A stretch of DNA of 64,000 nucleotides from Niastella caeni (GCF_004834005.1 NZ_STFF01000011.1:62001-126000); one strand, 5' to 3'. Positions 33,049-42,203 are shown, numbered from the stretch's first letter. A program made the numbers and translations. Notes: a model not told the origin generated them from the sequence alone.

Positions 33049-33570
33049 AAATATGTTTTTTAATGAATAAAAAGGTCAGCGATCGATAAATGCCAAACTG
33101 CTATTATTTACGTGTTGTCTTATTATTATTGTTTCAAAAACCTGTGCCACCCTAAAACCTTGAATTATATTGGTTTTTCACCTTGAATTTACGGAAGCCT
33201 TATACCTGGTAGCTGCTTTGTTGAAGAAGCGGCCTAATTGAAGAAATTTTTCTACACAAAATCTGTCCTGGGCTGATCGCTATTCATTTCCCGTACTGGT
33301 AAAAGCTATGGAGTAGGACTGGCATAATATTTTTAATAGTTATTACGAGCGATAATTTTTTCCTTCCGGCAATTAACACTTTTTTAGAAGAGCTGATAAG
33401 AATGCTGGATACAGAAATGTAAAAAGGGAAAAAAATATCACGAGCCCCGGGTAAAAACCGGGGTTTTTTATTGGGAATTATGGTGAGTAGTGAATGCCTG
33501 CCTTTTGCCGGCCTGTGTTGCCCTTGAACAATTTGATTGGTTTAATATCCTGGAATTTGACTTTTGGAAT
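33049..33570. other. Intergenic region with an unassigned terminator
   Basis: About 520 nt. A plus-strand terminator lies at 33445-33470. Just before it a short frame ends (…LEELIRMLDTEM, stop near 33420), open back to about 33304 without an early ATG. It may be the 3' relic of a lost gene. No TAnnTTTG box was found. Confidence 0.4.
33445..33470 (+). terminator. Terminator without an assigned gene
   Basis: CCCCGG (33445-33450) pairs with CCGGGG (33458-33463), followed by TTTTTTATT on the plus strand. The nearest upstream plus-strand gene is several kilobases away. Confidence 0.75.
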
Positions 33571-33577
33571 TTTGTCA

Positions 33578-33608
33578 GCTAACGATTGTTAGCAAAACTA
33601 TATCTTTG
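33578..33608 (+). promoter_or_regulatory. Thiolase promoter with 16-bp palindrome (candidate operator)
   Basis: GCTAACGATTGTTAGC (33578-33593) is a perfect palindrome with a 4-nt centre. It lies 7 nt before TATCTTTG (33601-33608), a match to TAnnTTTG, so a bound protein would block the promoter. The form AAC-N4-GTT resembles operators of TetR-family fatty acid regulators. Confidence 0.55.
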
Positions 33609-33648
33609 TCCTTTCAATCTTGAACCGCATCTTAAAAGAACTTACTAT

Positions 33649-34833
33649 ATGAATAAAAAGGAAGTATATGTTATTTCAGCCGTGCGAACACCCATGGGTA
33701 GTTTTGGCGGCAGCCTGAAAGATTTTTCTGCTACAAAACTGGGCGCCATCGCTATTAAAGCTGCTTTGGAGAAAGCAGGTCTGCAACCTAACCAGGTGCA
33801 GGATGTGTTGATGGGATGTGTGATACAATCTAATCTTGGACAGGCGCCTGCCCGGCAGGCCGCTAAATTTGCCGGTTTACCCGATGAAGTGAATTGTACC
33901 ACTGTAAATAAGGTTTGCGCCAGTGGTATGAAGGCTATTGCCCAGGCGGCACAAAGCATAGCCCTGGGAGATGCCGACATTGTGGTAGCCGGTGGAATGG
34001 AAAGCATGAGCAATGTGCCGTTTTATGTTGACAGCCTGCGTTGGGGCAATAAATACGGAAACAGCAATTTAATTGATGGCCTGGCTAAAGACGGTTTAAC
34101 GGATGTGTACAACGGCCAGGCAATGGGGAATGCAGCAGAATTGTGCGCCAAAGAATGCGGCATTTCGCGTAACGACCAGGATGCATTTGCCATTGAAAGT
34201 TACAAGCGCAGCCAGGCAGCCTGGGCCGAAGGGAAATTCGCCGAAGAAGTAATACCAGTAGAAATTCCGCAACGCAAAGGCGACCCCATAAAATTTTTCA
34301 AAGATGAAGAGCCTTTCAATGTAAAATTTGATAAGATCCCTGAATTGAAACCTGCCTTTCAAAAGGAAGGAACGGTTACTGCTGCCAATGCGAGTACAAT
34401 GAATGACGGTGCGGCTGCATTGGTGTTAATGAGCAAAGAAAAAGCGGAGGAGTTGGGTTTGAAACCTATTGCAAAAATTATTTCTTACGCAGATGCAGAG
34501 CAGGCGCCGGAATGGTTTACAACAACTCCGGCATTAGCTGTTCCAAAAGCGGTGGCCAAGGCCGGGTTAAAAATGAGCGATATCAATTTTTGGGAATTGA
34601 ACGAGGCATTTGCCGTGGTAGGTATTGAAAATACCAAACGCATGAAGCTGGATGCTGCTAAAGTAAACGTACATGGTGGCGCGGTTTCATTGGGACATCC
34701 ATTGGGGTGTAGCGGGGCGCGTATCATTGTTACCCTTATCAATGTGTTGAAACAAAATAATGGTAAATATGGCGCTGCTGGTATATGCAATGGCGGTGGC
34801 GGCGCATCGGCTATGGTTATTGAACGCGTATAG
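33649..34833 (+). CDS. Acetyl-CoA C-acetyltransferase (thiolase)
   Basis: The ATG at 33649 starts the canonical thiolase N-terminus (VYVISAVRTPMGSFGG); the upstream frame to 33586 overlaps the promoter. The 394-residue enzyme has Cys90 (NKVCASGMK), His350 (GHPLGCSG) and Cys380 (GICNGGGGA), the complete catalytic set. It either condenses two acetyl-CoA or cleaves 3-ketoacyl-CoA in beta-oxidation. No hydratase/dehydrogenase partner is adjacent. A palindrome over the promoter suggests repressor control, and a terminator follows at 34857. Confidence 0.93.
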   Translation: MNKKEVYVISAVRTPMGSFGGSLKDFSATKLGAIAIKAALEKAGLQPNQVQDVLMGCVIQSNLGQAPARQAAKFAGLPDEVNCTTVNKVCASGMKAIAQAAQSIALGDADIVVAGGMESMSNVPFYVDSLRWGNKYGNSNLIDGLAKDGLTDVYNGQAMGNAAELCAKECGISRNDQDAFAIESYKRSQAAWAEGKFAEEVIPVEIPQRKGDPIKFFKDEEPFNVKFDKIPELKPAFQKEGTVTAANASTMNDGAAALVLMSKEKAEELGLKPIAKIISYADAEQAPEWFTTTPALAVPKAVAKAGLKMSDINFWELNEAFAVVGIENTKRMKLDAAKVNVHGGAVSLGHPLGCSGARIIVTLINVLKQNNGKYGAAGICNGGGGASAMVIERV

Positions 34834-34856
34834 GACAACAGTTTTTATATAAGAGC

Positions 34857-34886
34857 AAGCCCTCCCGATAGGTGGGAGGGCTTGTT
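34857..34886. terminator. Terminator of the thiolase gene
   Basis: AAGCCCTCCC and GGGAGGGCTT pair around GATAGGT, followed by GTTTATTTATTTT; it can also serve the convergent minus-strand gene. Confidence 0.88.
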
Positions 34887-34889
34887 TAT

Positions 34890-35609
34890 TTATTTTGAAC
34901 TGAGATCAGCCCGATAAGAGAGTAGTTCTGACCAGCTGCTTTCAACAAATTGCTGTATCACTGCCAGGTAATCTTTATAACCGCTTTCATTGTATTCTGC
35001 TTTATATCTTTCCATAAAGGGCTTTCTAAAGGATGGGTCTCTTTCTTTCCAACCGGTCTTATAACGGAATACCAGGATGTACTGGGTGGGGCCGGAACCG
35101 GAAGCCTGGTAAACGGCAACGGGTTCGTTGCTTTTCTGCCACACAACTTTTATTTTTTTCAGCAAAGCAACAATAGTATCGCCATAGCCTTGTTTTGGAA
35201 AAACATGCAGAATGGCCATTTTTTCGGAAAAGTCGAGTAAAGGAACAGAGCTTAATTCTTCCCGGTAAAAGGCATATCCTTGTGAGCCTTGTCCGGTTGT
35301 TAACGGCGAAATACTGGTATTCCAGTCGGTCATATGTTCCTTACTGATATCCTTACGTTCATCGAGCTGTGCCCAACTGTTTGGGCCTTCCGTTACATGA
35401 TAGCCGCCGGCATCGGGACCGGAGATGATTTCATATGTGCGCCATTTCCACTCACCGGTATGATATTTTTGCGCATGTGAGGTAAGCGCCTTTTCAAATT
35501 CAACAACTTTGTCGGGTTTGGGGAATGCTCTGAATGTGCTTACAACATTTTTAGTTTGGCTGGTGCCAATACAAGGGATCAGTAACCAGCAGAGAAAGAG
35601 TTTTCTCAT
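34890..35609 (-). CDS. Exported hypothetical protein with repeated alpha/beta halves
   Basis: The 239-residue product has a signal peptide (MRKLFLCWLLIPCIGTSQ). The mature part has two similar halves, each with a strand, a helix of the type KVVEFEKALTSHAQKYHTG or DTIVALLKKIKVVWQKS, and an aromatic strand, as in dimeric alpha/beta-barrel proteins. YILVFRYKTGWKERDPSFRKP closes the second half. No catalytic residues are clear and no named family is recognised. Periplasmic; single gene. Confidence 0.65.
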   Translation of the reverse strand: MRKLFLCWLLIPCIGTSQTKNVVSTFRAFPKPDKVVEFEKALTSHAQKYHTGEWKWRTYEIISGPDAGGYHVTEGPNSWAQLDERKDISKEHMTDWNTSISPLTTGQGSQGYAFYREELSSVPLLDFSEKMAILHVFPKQGYGDTIVALLKKIKVVWQKSNEPVAVYQASGSGPTQYILVFRYKTGWKERDPSFRKPFMERYKAEYNESGYKDYLAVIQQFVESSWSELLSYRADLSSK

Positions 35610-35759
35610 GTCTTAATGTTTTGGGTTTAATTTAATTGTTGAAGAAGGTCGTAGATAGGGAGGGAGTGGATATAGAAAAAGGATATATAAAAGGTACAAA
35701 GAATATATGTCAGGAAAAAATGATATAGGTCAACACCGTTATAAATGAGGCTTCATCAA

Positions 35760-35771
35760 TACATTTGCATT
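35760..35771 (+). promoter_or_regulatory. -7 element abutting the GNAT start codon (leaderless candidate)
   Basis: TACATTTG at 35760-35767 followed by four bases and ATG at 35772. Confidence 0.5.
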
Positions 35772-36290
35772 ATGAATGAGATCAGAATAAAAGAAGCTAC
35801 CACCGCAGACGCGGCTTTGATTGCCGATCTAAGCCGACAAACGTTTTATGATGCGTTTGCTGCGGAGAATACAGCGGCGGATATGGATAAGTTTTTGAAT
35901 GAGCGGTTCACCAGGCAAAAGCTGATGGAAGAAGTGGGTGCTGCGGGAAATACTTTTTTACTGGCTTACGATGGAGATGAAGTGGTGGGGTATGCGAGAA
36001 TGCGGGAAACGGCTAGTCCAATTTTAACCGAAGAAGGACCCGCCATTGAATTAGCCCGTTTATATGCGGTACAGAAAAGTATAGGCAAAGGAGTGGGGAA
36101 GGCCCTGATGCAACATTGCGTAAATTTTGCACAACAAAGAGGCGCCCGGATCATTTGGTTGGGTGTATGGGAGAATAATCAAAGAGCCATTGCTTTTTAT
36201 ACCAAATGGGGATTTGAAAAATTCAGCGAGCATGTATTTATGTTAGGCAATGATGCCCAAACAGATTGGCTTATGAAAAAGATGTTGTAA
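35772..36290 (+). CDS. GNAT family N-acetyltransferase
   Basis: From the ATG at 35772 the 172-residue protein has a GNAT fold: IRIKEATTADAALIADLSRQ at the N-terminus, strands FLLAYDGDEVVGYARM and AIELARLYAVQ, the acetyl-CoA loop QKSIGKGVGKALM and IIWLGVWENNQRAIAFYTKWGF. It transfers acetyl from acetyl-CoA to an unknown amine. The start nine codons upstream is rejected because it precedes the -7 box. A terminator follows at 36295-36322. Confidence 0.9.
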   Translation: MNEIRIKEATTADAALIADLSRQTFYDAFAAENTAADMDKFLNERFTRQKLMEEVGAAGNTFLLAYDGDEVVGYARMRETASPILTEEGPAIELARLYAVQKSIGKGVGKALMQHCVNFAQQRGARIIWLGVWENNQRAIAFYTKWGFEKFSEHVFMLGNDAQTDWLMKKML

Positions 36291-36294
36291 TAAC

Positions 36295-36322
36295 AAACCC
36301 GCCGATAGAGATCAGCGGGTTT
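36295..36322 (+). terminator. Terminator of the GNAT gene
   Basis: AAACCCGC (36295-36302) pairs with GCGGGTTT (36315-36322). Confidence 0.7.
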
Positions 36323-36633
36323 ACACACAACATCGACAAGTTACCCACATAAGCCTGGATTTTGGCACCCCAGGATGAGCACTTCATAGTACACCATAAA
36401 ACATACACTTATACTAAACATGGCTTAACAAGCTCAGAGATCATTTGCGATGCTGCCCGGTTTGCGGGTTGAATGGAGCGTTCAACATGGGCTTTGGTGC
36501 GGCTCTTCTTCAGAAATTGTACGCTTCACATGACATTACAAGCTGCACTATGCTGATTTTGGATTTTACCGCCCAATATGAACACCATATACAACACCAC
36601 AACATCGGCAAGCACTCAACTACACCGAAAACA
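36323..36633. other. Gap between GNAT and ssb 3' ends
   Basis: About 310 nt. ACAACATCGACAAG (about 36328) and ACAACATCGGCAAG (about 36598) form a near-perfect direct repeat flanking the stretch. No gene, RNA or terminator for ssb is evident. Confidence 0.4.
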
Positions 36634-37020
36634 TTATGCTTCAGTTAGCGCGTCTTCTTCCTGCTCTACGTATTCGGTTTGAGGCTTACCGCCGCCCAGC
36701 AAGAGCAATTCGTTCAGCACCACTTCAGTAACATAACGTTTTATGCCATTCTTATCGGTGTAGTGGCGATGCACCAGCTTGCCGGCCACAGCTACTTCTC
36801 TGCCTTTAGTTAAGAATTTTTCTGCTATTTCTGCCAGTTTACCCCAGGCTATAACGTTATGCCAGGAAGTTTCGGTAATTCTTTCGCCTTTGGAATTGCG
36901 GTAAGTATCATTGGTTGCTATTGAAAAGCGGGCAACTTTTTTACCGTTTTCAGTAGTGCGTATTTCAGGTAATTGGCCTAAGTTTCCTATTAGCTGAACT
37001 TTATTTCTAATTGCGTACAT
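36634..37020 (-). CDS. ssb: Single-stranded DNA-binding protein
   Basis: The 128-residue OB-fold protein starts MYAIRNKVQLIGNLGQLPEIRTTENGKKVARFSIA and has SWHNVIAWGKLAEIAEKFLTKGREVAVAGKL split over two strands, typical of SSB. It coats single-stranded DNA in replication and repair. It is shorter than usual and ends EQEEDALTEA, without the DDDIPF tip that binds partner proteins, so it may be an accessory SSB rather than the essential one. Confidence 0.9.
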   Translation of the reverse strand: MYAIRNKVQLIGNLGQLPEIRTTENGKKVARFSIATNDTYRNSKGERITETSWHNVIAWGKLAEIAEKFLTKGREVAVAGKLVHRHYTDKNGIKRYVTEVVLNELLLLGGGKPQTEYVEQEEDALTEA

Positions 37021-37214
37021 AACTGTAAGTTTTAAAGATTATTAATTTATTTCAGTCTATCCGGCGCCGTTCGATTGACAACACAAAGATGTACGGCTTT
37101 TTATCCGGTTAACCGGTTTTTATGCATTTGTATTCGGATATAAACGTTTATTGTCGTTTATAAACGACTATTTTTTGTACTTTCCCTTTTTAATAGCCAT
37201 CTAAACCTTTGATA

Positions 37215-37628
37215 ATGACTGTTAAAAACTGCCTGGCTTGTGAGAAGCCTATTAAAGGCCGTACTGATAAGAAATTCTGCGACGATTCATGCCGGAATAA
37301 TTACAATAATCGGTTAAACAGCGACGCGACTGTATTGGTACGGAATATCAATAACATTTTGCGTAAGAACCGGCGGATATTGGAGGAATTGCTATCGGCG
37401 CTGGAAAAGAAAGTTCTGGTGATCGATAAGCAAAAACTGGTTGAAAAGGGTTATCAATTTGAATACTTCACCGAACATTATACGACCAAAGAGAGTGAAC
37501 AATATTATTACTGTTACGATTATGCTTACCGTCCATTGCAGGATGAAAAGTTATTGGTAGTAAAGGACACCCGCAAAAAGACGTTTCCCAATGAAAGGAA
37601 TCATCGGTTAGTAAAGAGTGCAGATTAA
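37215..37628 (+). CDS. Small protein with N-terminal zinc ribbon
   Basis: The 137-residue protein begins with a four-cysteine zinc-binding pattern: NCLACEKPIKGRTDKKFC then DDSCRNNYNN, similar to DUF2116-like zinc ribbons. A coiled helical segment (LRKNRRILEELLSALEKK) and a strand-rich part with YYYCYDYAYRP follow. The ATG at 37215 is chosen; a TTG two codons earlier is possible. It could bind nucleic acid, but this is inference. It is divergent from ssb, with an AT-rich 190-nt gap between. Confidence 0.7.
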   Translation: MTVKNCLACEKPIKGRTDKKFCDDSCRNNYNNRLNSDATVLVRNINNILRKNRRILEELLSALEKKVLVIDKQKLVEKGYQFEYFTEHYTTKESEQYYYCYDYAYRPLQDEKLLVVKDTRKKTFPNERNHRLVKSAD

Positions 37629-37759
37629 AAGCGGGCTATACAATTGCCGATTTTTTTTGTAGCAGATCAGGCAGGCCATTTTCCTTGAAGGCAAAAAGTG
37701 CCTAAGTCCTCCAGGCCAAAGTATTTGAATGGAAGTAGGTTGTAGAAATTTGCGATAAC

Positions 37760-38470
37760 CTACTTTTTCAGCAACTTATTATTTACAATCTTCTCCATCA
37801 TCTCCTCTTTCTGATATTTGGAAATGGGTATCTGGTACTTGTTGGCAACGTGCAGTATGTTGCCCTCGATGGATTGAATACATTGGATGTTTACCAGGTA
37901 TGATTTGTGCGGCTGTATGAACTGGCCTGCCGGTAATTTTTCCTGTAAAGCTTTTAAGGTGGAGTGGGTGATTAGTTTTTTATCGGGTGTATACAGCGCT
38001 ACATAATTCTCCATGGCCTCCACAAACAACAGCTCATGAAAATTAACTTTTTCCAGTTTGTTATCGGTTTTAATGAACAGGTAGTTGGTGTCTTTGCTTG
38101 AGGCTCCTGCAAAGTAATCGTAGGCTTTGTTGGCTGCCTTTAAAAATCGCTCGAATGAAATGGGTTTTAACAGGTAATCCAATATATCCAGTTCATAGCC
38201 TTTGATGGCGTATTGCTCGTAGGCGGTTGTAAATATTACCTTCGGCGCCTGGGAGGTGTTTTTTAAAAAGTCAATTCCGGTAACATAGGGCATTTCTATA
38301 TCAAGGAAAAGCAGGTCAACTGGTTGTTGCTTTAATAACGAGTTTAATTGAACCGCATCTTCACAAACGCCAACCAGTTCCAGGAAATCAATTTTATCAA
38401 TATAGCCTTGTAGTCCTTTGCGGGCTAATGGTTCATCGTCGGTTATAATACATTTTATGGTTGGCGTCAT
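37760..38470 (-). CDS. LytTR family response regulator
   Basis: The 236-residue protein has a receiver domain with phosphoacceptor Asp57 (LLFLDIEMP) and acidic pocket DDE, Thr in IFTTAYEQYA and Lys in LLKPISF. A LytTR DNA-binding domain follows (NKLEKVNFHELLFVEAMENYVALY, FIQPHKSYLVNIQ). It is the output half of the sensor kinase gene that overlaps it by 4 bp. Target operons are unknown; it could act on its own operon. Confidence 0.93.
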   Translation of the reverse strand: MTPTIKCIITDDEPLARKGLQGYIDKIDFLELVGVCEDAVQLNSLLKQQPVDLLFLDIEMPYVTGIDFLKNTSQAPKVIFTTAYEQYAIKGYELDILDYLLKPISFERFLKAANKAYDYFAGASSKDTNYLFIKTDNKLEKVNFHELLFVEAMENYVALYTPDKKLITHSTLKALQEKLPAGQFIQPHKSYLVNIQCIQSIEGNILHVANKYQIPISKYQKEEMMEKIVNNKLLKK

Positions 38471-39513
38471 GGTACTTGTAATTGTATTTGTGCAAAAAAG
38501 CTGGTATCCTTTTTTACAACAGTAAAGGTATGTTTTGCCGGGTATAATAATTCCAGCCTTCGTTGCAGGTTTTCAAGTCCAATTCCGTTCCGGGGCTGTG
38601 AACTGTTCTCTTTTATCCATGCTGTTTCTATTGGTATTGAGTTCTCAACCATAAAGCAAATGCGGTCATTTTCTTTGCGGGCTTCAATAGTGATGCAATA
38701 ATCACCCCCTACATATTTAAACGCATTTTCTACCAGCGGCAAAAACAGCAGGGGATAGATCTGCTCGCTATTCAATGCCTGATCAAAATGCACCTGCAGT
38801 TGCAATTTATCGGAGCTTCTTACTTTTTGCAGATCGATAAAGTTATGCAGGTAATGCAGCTCCTGGTTTACCGGTACGGTTTGTTGCTGATCGTACAACT
38901 GGTACCGTAATAGTTCGGAAAACTTCTCTATACTTTTCTTTGCCTCTGCTACATTATCATCCATTTGAAAATAAACGGTGTTAAGCGCATTGAATAGAAA
39001 ATGTGGGTGGTATTGCGCTTTTAGAAACTTGAGCTCTGTTTGCAAATGGTCATTGGTCATTTTTTCGAGTAAGAGCTTATTGTTTACATAGGCCTGTAAC
39101 AGCTTGCTGCTTCGAACCACCGTATAGTACACCAAACAAAATAATAGGGGAATTATATTGATAGTGGCAAAATCGCCCCAGCTTAAGCCGTCGTCAGTCA
39201 GCGCTGCCACGGGGGTAAATATGGCGTTGTTGGTCACCTCTGTAATTATTATTACCCAGCCCAGTTCCTGTAATATTATTTTGAAATTAATGGTGTGTTG
39301 TAATCTTTTATCAAACCGTTGAAACAGTTTGTCAAATGCAAATAGCATTATATATCCTGTGCCTATACAAAAGATAACTTCAATGGCAGTGATCATCCAA
39401 TCGCGTCGCCAGAACCGGAAATGCGCGACCGTATCATTGATCACCCGTATATTGGCGTAGATAAACAAGCCAAACAAACCCGGGAAAACATATTTCCAAA
39501 ACCATTTCATCAT
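38467..39513 (-). CDS. LytS/YehU-type sensor histidine kinase
   Basis: The 348-residue membrane kinase has about four N-terminal transmembrane helices (roughly 10-28, 42-62, 80-98, 118-138), the phosphorylation motif PHFLFNALNTV (His171) and a C-terminal ATPase domain with LLFLPLVENAFKY and NGIGLENLQRRL. There is no separate sensor domain, so it probably senses in or near the membrane. It is co-transcribed with the LytTR regulator (4-bp overlap) and preceded by an acyltransferase gene 7 nt upstream. Confidence 0.93.
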   Translation of the reverse strand: MMKWFWKYVFPGLFGLFIYANIRVINDTVAHFRFWRRDWMITAIEVIFCIGTGYIMLFAFDKLFQRFDKRLQHTINFKIILQELGWVIIITEVTNNAIFTPVAALTDDGLSWGDFATINIIPLLFCLVYYTVVRSSKLLQAYVNNKLLLEKMTNDHLQTELKFLKAQYHPHFLFNALNTVYFQMDDNVAEAKKSIEKFSELLRYQLYDQQQTVPVNQELHYLHNFIDLQKVRSSDKLQLQVHFDQALNSEQIYPLLFLPLVENAFKYVGGDYCITIEARKENDRICFMVENSIPIETAWIKENSSQPRNGIGLENLQRRLELLYPAKHTFTVVKKDTSFFAQIQLQVP

Positions 39514-39520
39514 TTGTAAT

Positions 39521-40759
39521 TTACGATATTTGAATGGCCGGTTGTATTATTTCAACCGTTTTCTCCTGTACAGTGTTACCGCCAGTTTCAACAACAGGCT
39601 TTATCTCTTTTTTCTTCGGTTTCATCCCAAACAGGAAACGCATTACGGAATAAGGCCTGATGAACAAATGATAAATACACATTATCAGCGCAAAGGAAAT
39701 AATAAAAGTGAATACAAATTTGCTTAGTACCGTATCGCTGGTTCTCATTACATAAAATACTACAACCACTATTATTGTCTGGTGTAAAATATAGAACGGA
39801 TATACGGTTTTGTTTATATAATTCTGTATGCGGTGTTTTTTATTCAGATATCGTTTGCCATATCCAATAGCGGTGAAGATCCAGCTCCAGGCAGTAAGCG
39901 GATATAGCGCTATATACGCATATGTACGCCAGTCGCTTCGCACGTTGGCGATAACCTGATAAGGCTCCATATGGTTCCAGCGTAAGTAATAGATAAGGAT
40001 AATGCTCAGAAAAGCCAGCAGAAGAGAGATGCGGCGGTTCCTTTCAAGACTATCCATCAAAGCGGGAAAATTGATACAGGTAAAGCCTGTTATTAAGAAA
40101 AAGATCCAGTATACATGCCGGCCCCAATCATGTATCAGGTCGTGCGTTTCGGGAAAGTATAAATTCATGGCGGTATAGGCAATTACACTTGGCACTATCA
40201 GCAGATAGATCCATTTACGGCTTGCCAGTTTGTTAAAGAATGACAATCGTTGTTTGCCGCGTTCGCTCATGCTCCATTTGAATGCCGGCGCCAATAAAAT
40301 GTCGTACAAAAAAAGATAAACAATAAACCACAGGTGATGCCAACTGAAATTACCTGCCGGGTACACGCCACTGGTAAAAACACTAGGGTAGAAGTCGGCA
40401 AAGTTCCCTTTAAAGCCTTGCGCCAGTCTTTCCATGTAAACCTGAGGTGGTACAATCACCAGTATTCCGAATAACAATGGGATAAATAGCCGCCGGAAGC
40501 GTAAACCGATGAAGTTTCCAGTGGTTCTGCTTTTCAACATAAAATACGTTACGGTGCCAGAAATGAAAAACAGCAACGGCATTCTGAAGCGGCCAAGCCA
40601 GAAGTTGAATTCCATGAGCAGGTTGCTGGTCTCTTTATTTTTAAGGTGCCATTCCCATTCTGCCACAAATGCCATGGATGAATGAAGAAAGAAAACTGCG
40701 AGGATCGATAAAATACGTAGCCAGTCTAGATAAGCCTGACGGGTAGAAACAGGTTGCAT
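39521..40759 (-). CDS. Membrane acyltransferase 3 family protein (OpgC-like)
   Basis: The 412-residue integral membrane protein has about ten helices and the acyltransferase 3 signatures: RQAYLDWLRILSILAVFFLH at the N-terminus, WHLKNKETSNLLM, FRMPLLFFISG and FSWHHLWFIVYLFLYD. Relatives O-acylate glucans, polysaccharides or antibiotics; the substrate here is unknown. It is first in an operon with the LytS/LytTR pair, a combination that suggests regulated envelope modification. The C-terminal tail is cytoplasmic and charged. Confidence 0.88.
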   Translation of the reverse strand: MQPVSTRQAYLDWLRILSILAVFFLHSSMAFVAEWEWHLKNKETSNLLMEFNFWLGRFRMPLLFFISGTVTYFMLKSRTTGNFIGLRFRRLFIPLLFGILVIVPPQVYMERLAQGFKGNFADFYPSVFTSGVYPAGNFSWHHLWFIVYLFLYDILLAPAFKWSMSERGKQRLSFFNKLASRKWIYLLIVPSVIAYTAMNLYFPETHDLIHDWGRHVYWIFFLITGFTCINFPALMDSLERNRRISLLLAFLSIILIYYLRWNHMEPYQVIANVRSDWRTYAYIALYPLTAWSWIFTAIGYGKRYLNKKHRIQNYINKTVYPFYILHQTIIVVVVFYVMRTSDTVLSKFVFTFIISFALIMCIYHLFIRPYSVMRFLFGMKPKKKEIKPVVETGGNTVQEKTVEIIQPAIQIS

Positions 40760-41041
40760 ACCGCTAATTTTCTACAAACCTAGTTTCCTGGTTTCCGCGG
40801 GTAAAATTACTTTGACGTGTGGACGGATTGGGCGGGTGAAAAGACGGGGAATAATTAAAAACGAGGAATGAGGAAGGGAATTGGAAGTCAGGAGGCAGAA
40901 TATGCTCTTTTTTACTTCAGATAATTAAAAAAATCCATGAGTTAGCTGCCTGAATTGGTTTGAAATCAGCCAGCCGCGGGCTTTTTGCGGTTCAGCCTGA
41001 CTTTCTGTCTATTAGACATTTAATTTATTATTGCCCGGCAA
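40760..41041. other. Gap upstream of pdhB
   Basis: About 280 nt with no repeat array and no open frame of note; only the pdhB promoter at its right edge is recognisable. Confidence 0.4.
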
Positions 41042-41073
41042 TTTGTTATTATGCTCTTCAACCAATAATTTTG
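41042..41073 (+). promoter_or_regulatory. Promoter of pdhB with both -33 and -7 elements
   Basis: TTTG (41042-41045), 20 nt, TAATTTTG (41066-41073): the best match in the window to the Bacteroidota TTTG-N19-21-TAnnTTTG consensus. The predicted start is about 41078, 21 nt before the ATG. Confidence 0.7.
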
Positions 41074-41098
41074 CCGGGTTTTAAAAACTGAATACAGA

Positions 41099-42085
41099 AT
41101 GGCAAGAACTATCGCATTTCGCGAAGCACTCCGCGAAGCTATGAGTGAAGAAATGAGAAGAGACGACCGGGTTTTCCTGATGGGTGAAGAAGTAGCTGAA
41201 TACAATGGCGCCTATAAAGTAAGCCAGGGTATGCTGGCAGAATTCGGCCCTAAAAGAGTTATTGATACCCCTATTGCCGAGCTCGGTTTCGCCGGTATTG
41301 CGGTAGGTGCTGCTCAAAACGGTTTACGTCCTATCGTTGAATTCATGACCTGGAACTTTGCCGTACTGGCATTGGACCAGATCTTAAACACAGCTTCAAA
41401 AATGCTGGCGATGAGCGGTGGACAAATTGGTTGTCCTATCGTTTTCCGCGGGCCAAACGGTTCTGCCGGCCAGTTGGGTGCCCAGCACTCTACTGCTTTT
41501 GAAAGCTACTACGCAAATATTCCGGGCATTAAAGTAGTTTCTCCTTCTAACCCATACGACGCCAAAGGTTTGATGAAAGCCGCCATCCGCGATGAGGATC
41601 CGGTAATGTTCATGGAGAGCGAAGTCATGTATGGCGATAAAGGCGAAGTTCCTGAAGAAGAGTACATTATTGAAATTGGTAAAGCCGACGTTAAGAAACA
41701 AGGTAGCGATGTTACCATTGTTTCCTACAATAAAATGATGAAAGTAGCGCTGGGCGCCGCCGCTGAACTGGAAAAAGAAGGGGTAAGCGCTGAAGTGGTT
41801 GACCTGCGTTCTATTCGTCCGCTCGACTGGCAAACAATCCTCGAGAGCGTTAAAAAGACCAACCGCCTGGTGATCGTAGAAGAGCAATGGCCCATGTGTT
41901 CAGTATCTTCTGAGATTGCTTACCGCATTCAAAAAGAAGGTTTCGATTTCCTGGATGCGCCTATCCGCCGCATAACTGCTGCTGATGCGCCGCTGCACTA
42001 TGCTGCGAACCTGGTTGAAGCCGCTTTACCGAACGTTGAACGCACGGTAAAACTGGTGAAAGAGGTTATGTATATGAAGAAATAA
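41099..42085 (+). CDS. pdhB: Pyruvate dehydrogenase E1 component, beta subunit
   Basis: The 328-residue protein has the transketolase-type pyrimidine-binding domain and C-terminal domain of E1 beta: FREALREAMSEEMRRDDRVFLMGEEVAEYNGAY in the N-terminal part, GLRPIVEFMTWNFA, RGPNGSAGQLGAQHS and VEEQWPMCSVSSEIA. With the alpha subunit it decarboxylates pyruvate using thiamine diphosphate and passes acetyl to E2. The alpha gene and E2/E3 are not adjacent, so the complex is encoded at separate places. A strong promoter is present. Confidence 0.93.
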   Translation: MARTIAFREALREAMSEEMRRDDRVFLMGEEVAEYNGAYKVSQGMLAEFGPKRVIDTPIAELGFAGIAVGAAQNGLRPIVEFMTWNFAVLALDQILNTASKMLAMSGGQIGCPIVFRGPNGSAGQLGAQHSTAFESYYANIPGIKVVSPSNPYDAKGLMKAAIRDEDPVMFMESEVMYGDKGEVPEEEYIIEIGKADVKKQGSDVTIVSYNKMMKVALGAAAELEKEGVSAEVVDLRSIRPLDWQTILESVKKTNRLVIVEEQWPMCSVSSEIAYRIQKEGFDFLDAPIRRITAADAPLHYAANLVEAALPNVERTVKLVKEVMYMKK

Positions 42086-42203
42086 AAAGGCAAAGAGGCA
42101 ACGAGCCAACAGCCTGCTTCCACGCTACTGAATATACTGTAAATTAATTGGCTATAGCAAATTGCGTAAGCATAAGCTGTAGCCAGTTTTTTTTATGGAG
42201 AAG

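Noticed and set aside
36328..36612. Direct repeats as insertion-element ends
   Set aside because: No transposase frame between them and no inverted ends; similarity is only 14 bases with one mismatch.
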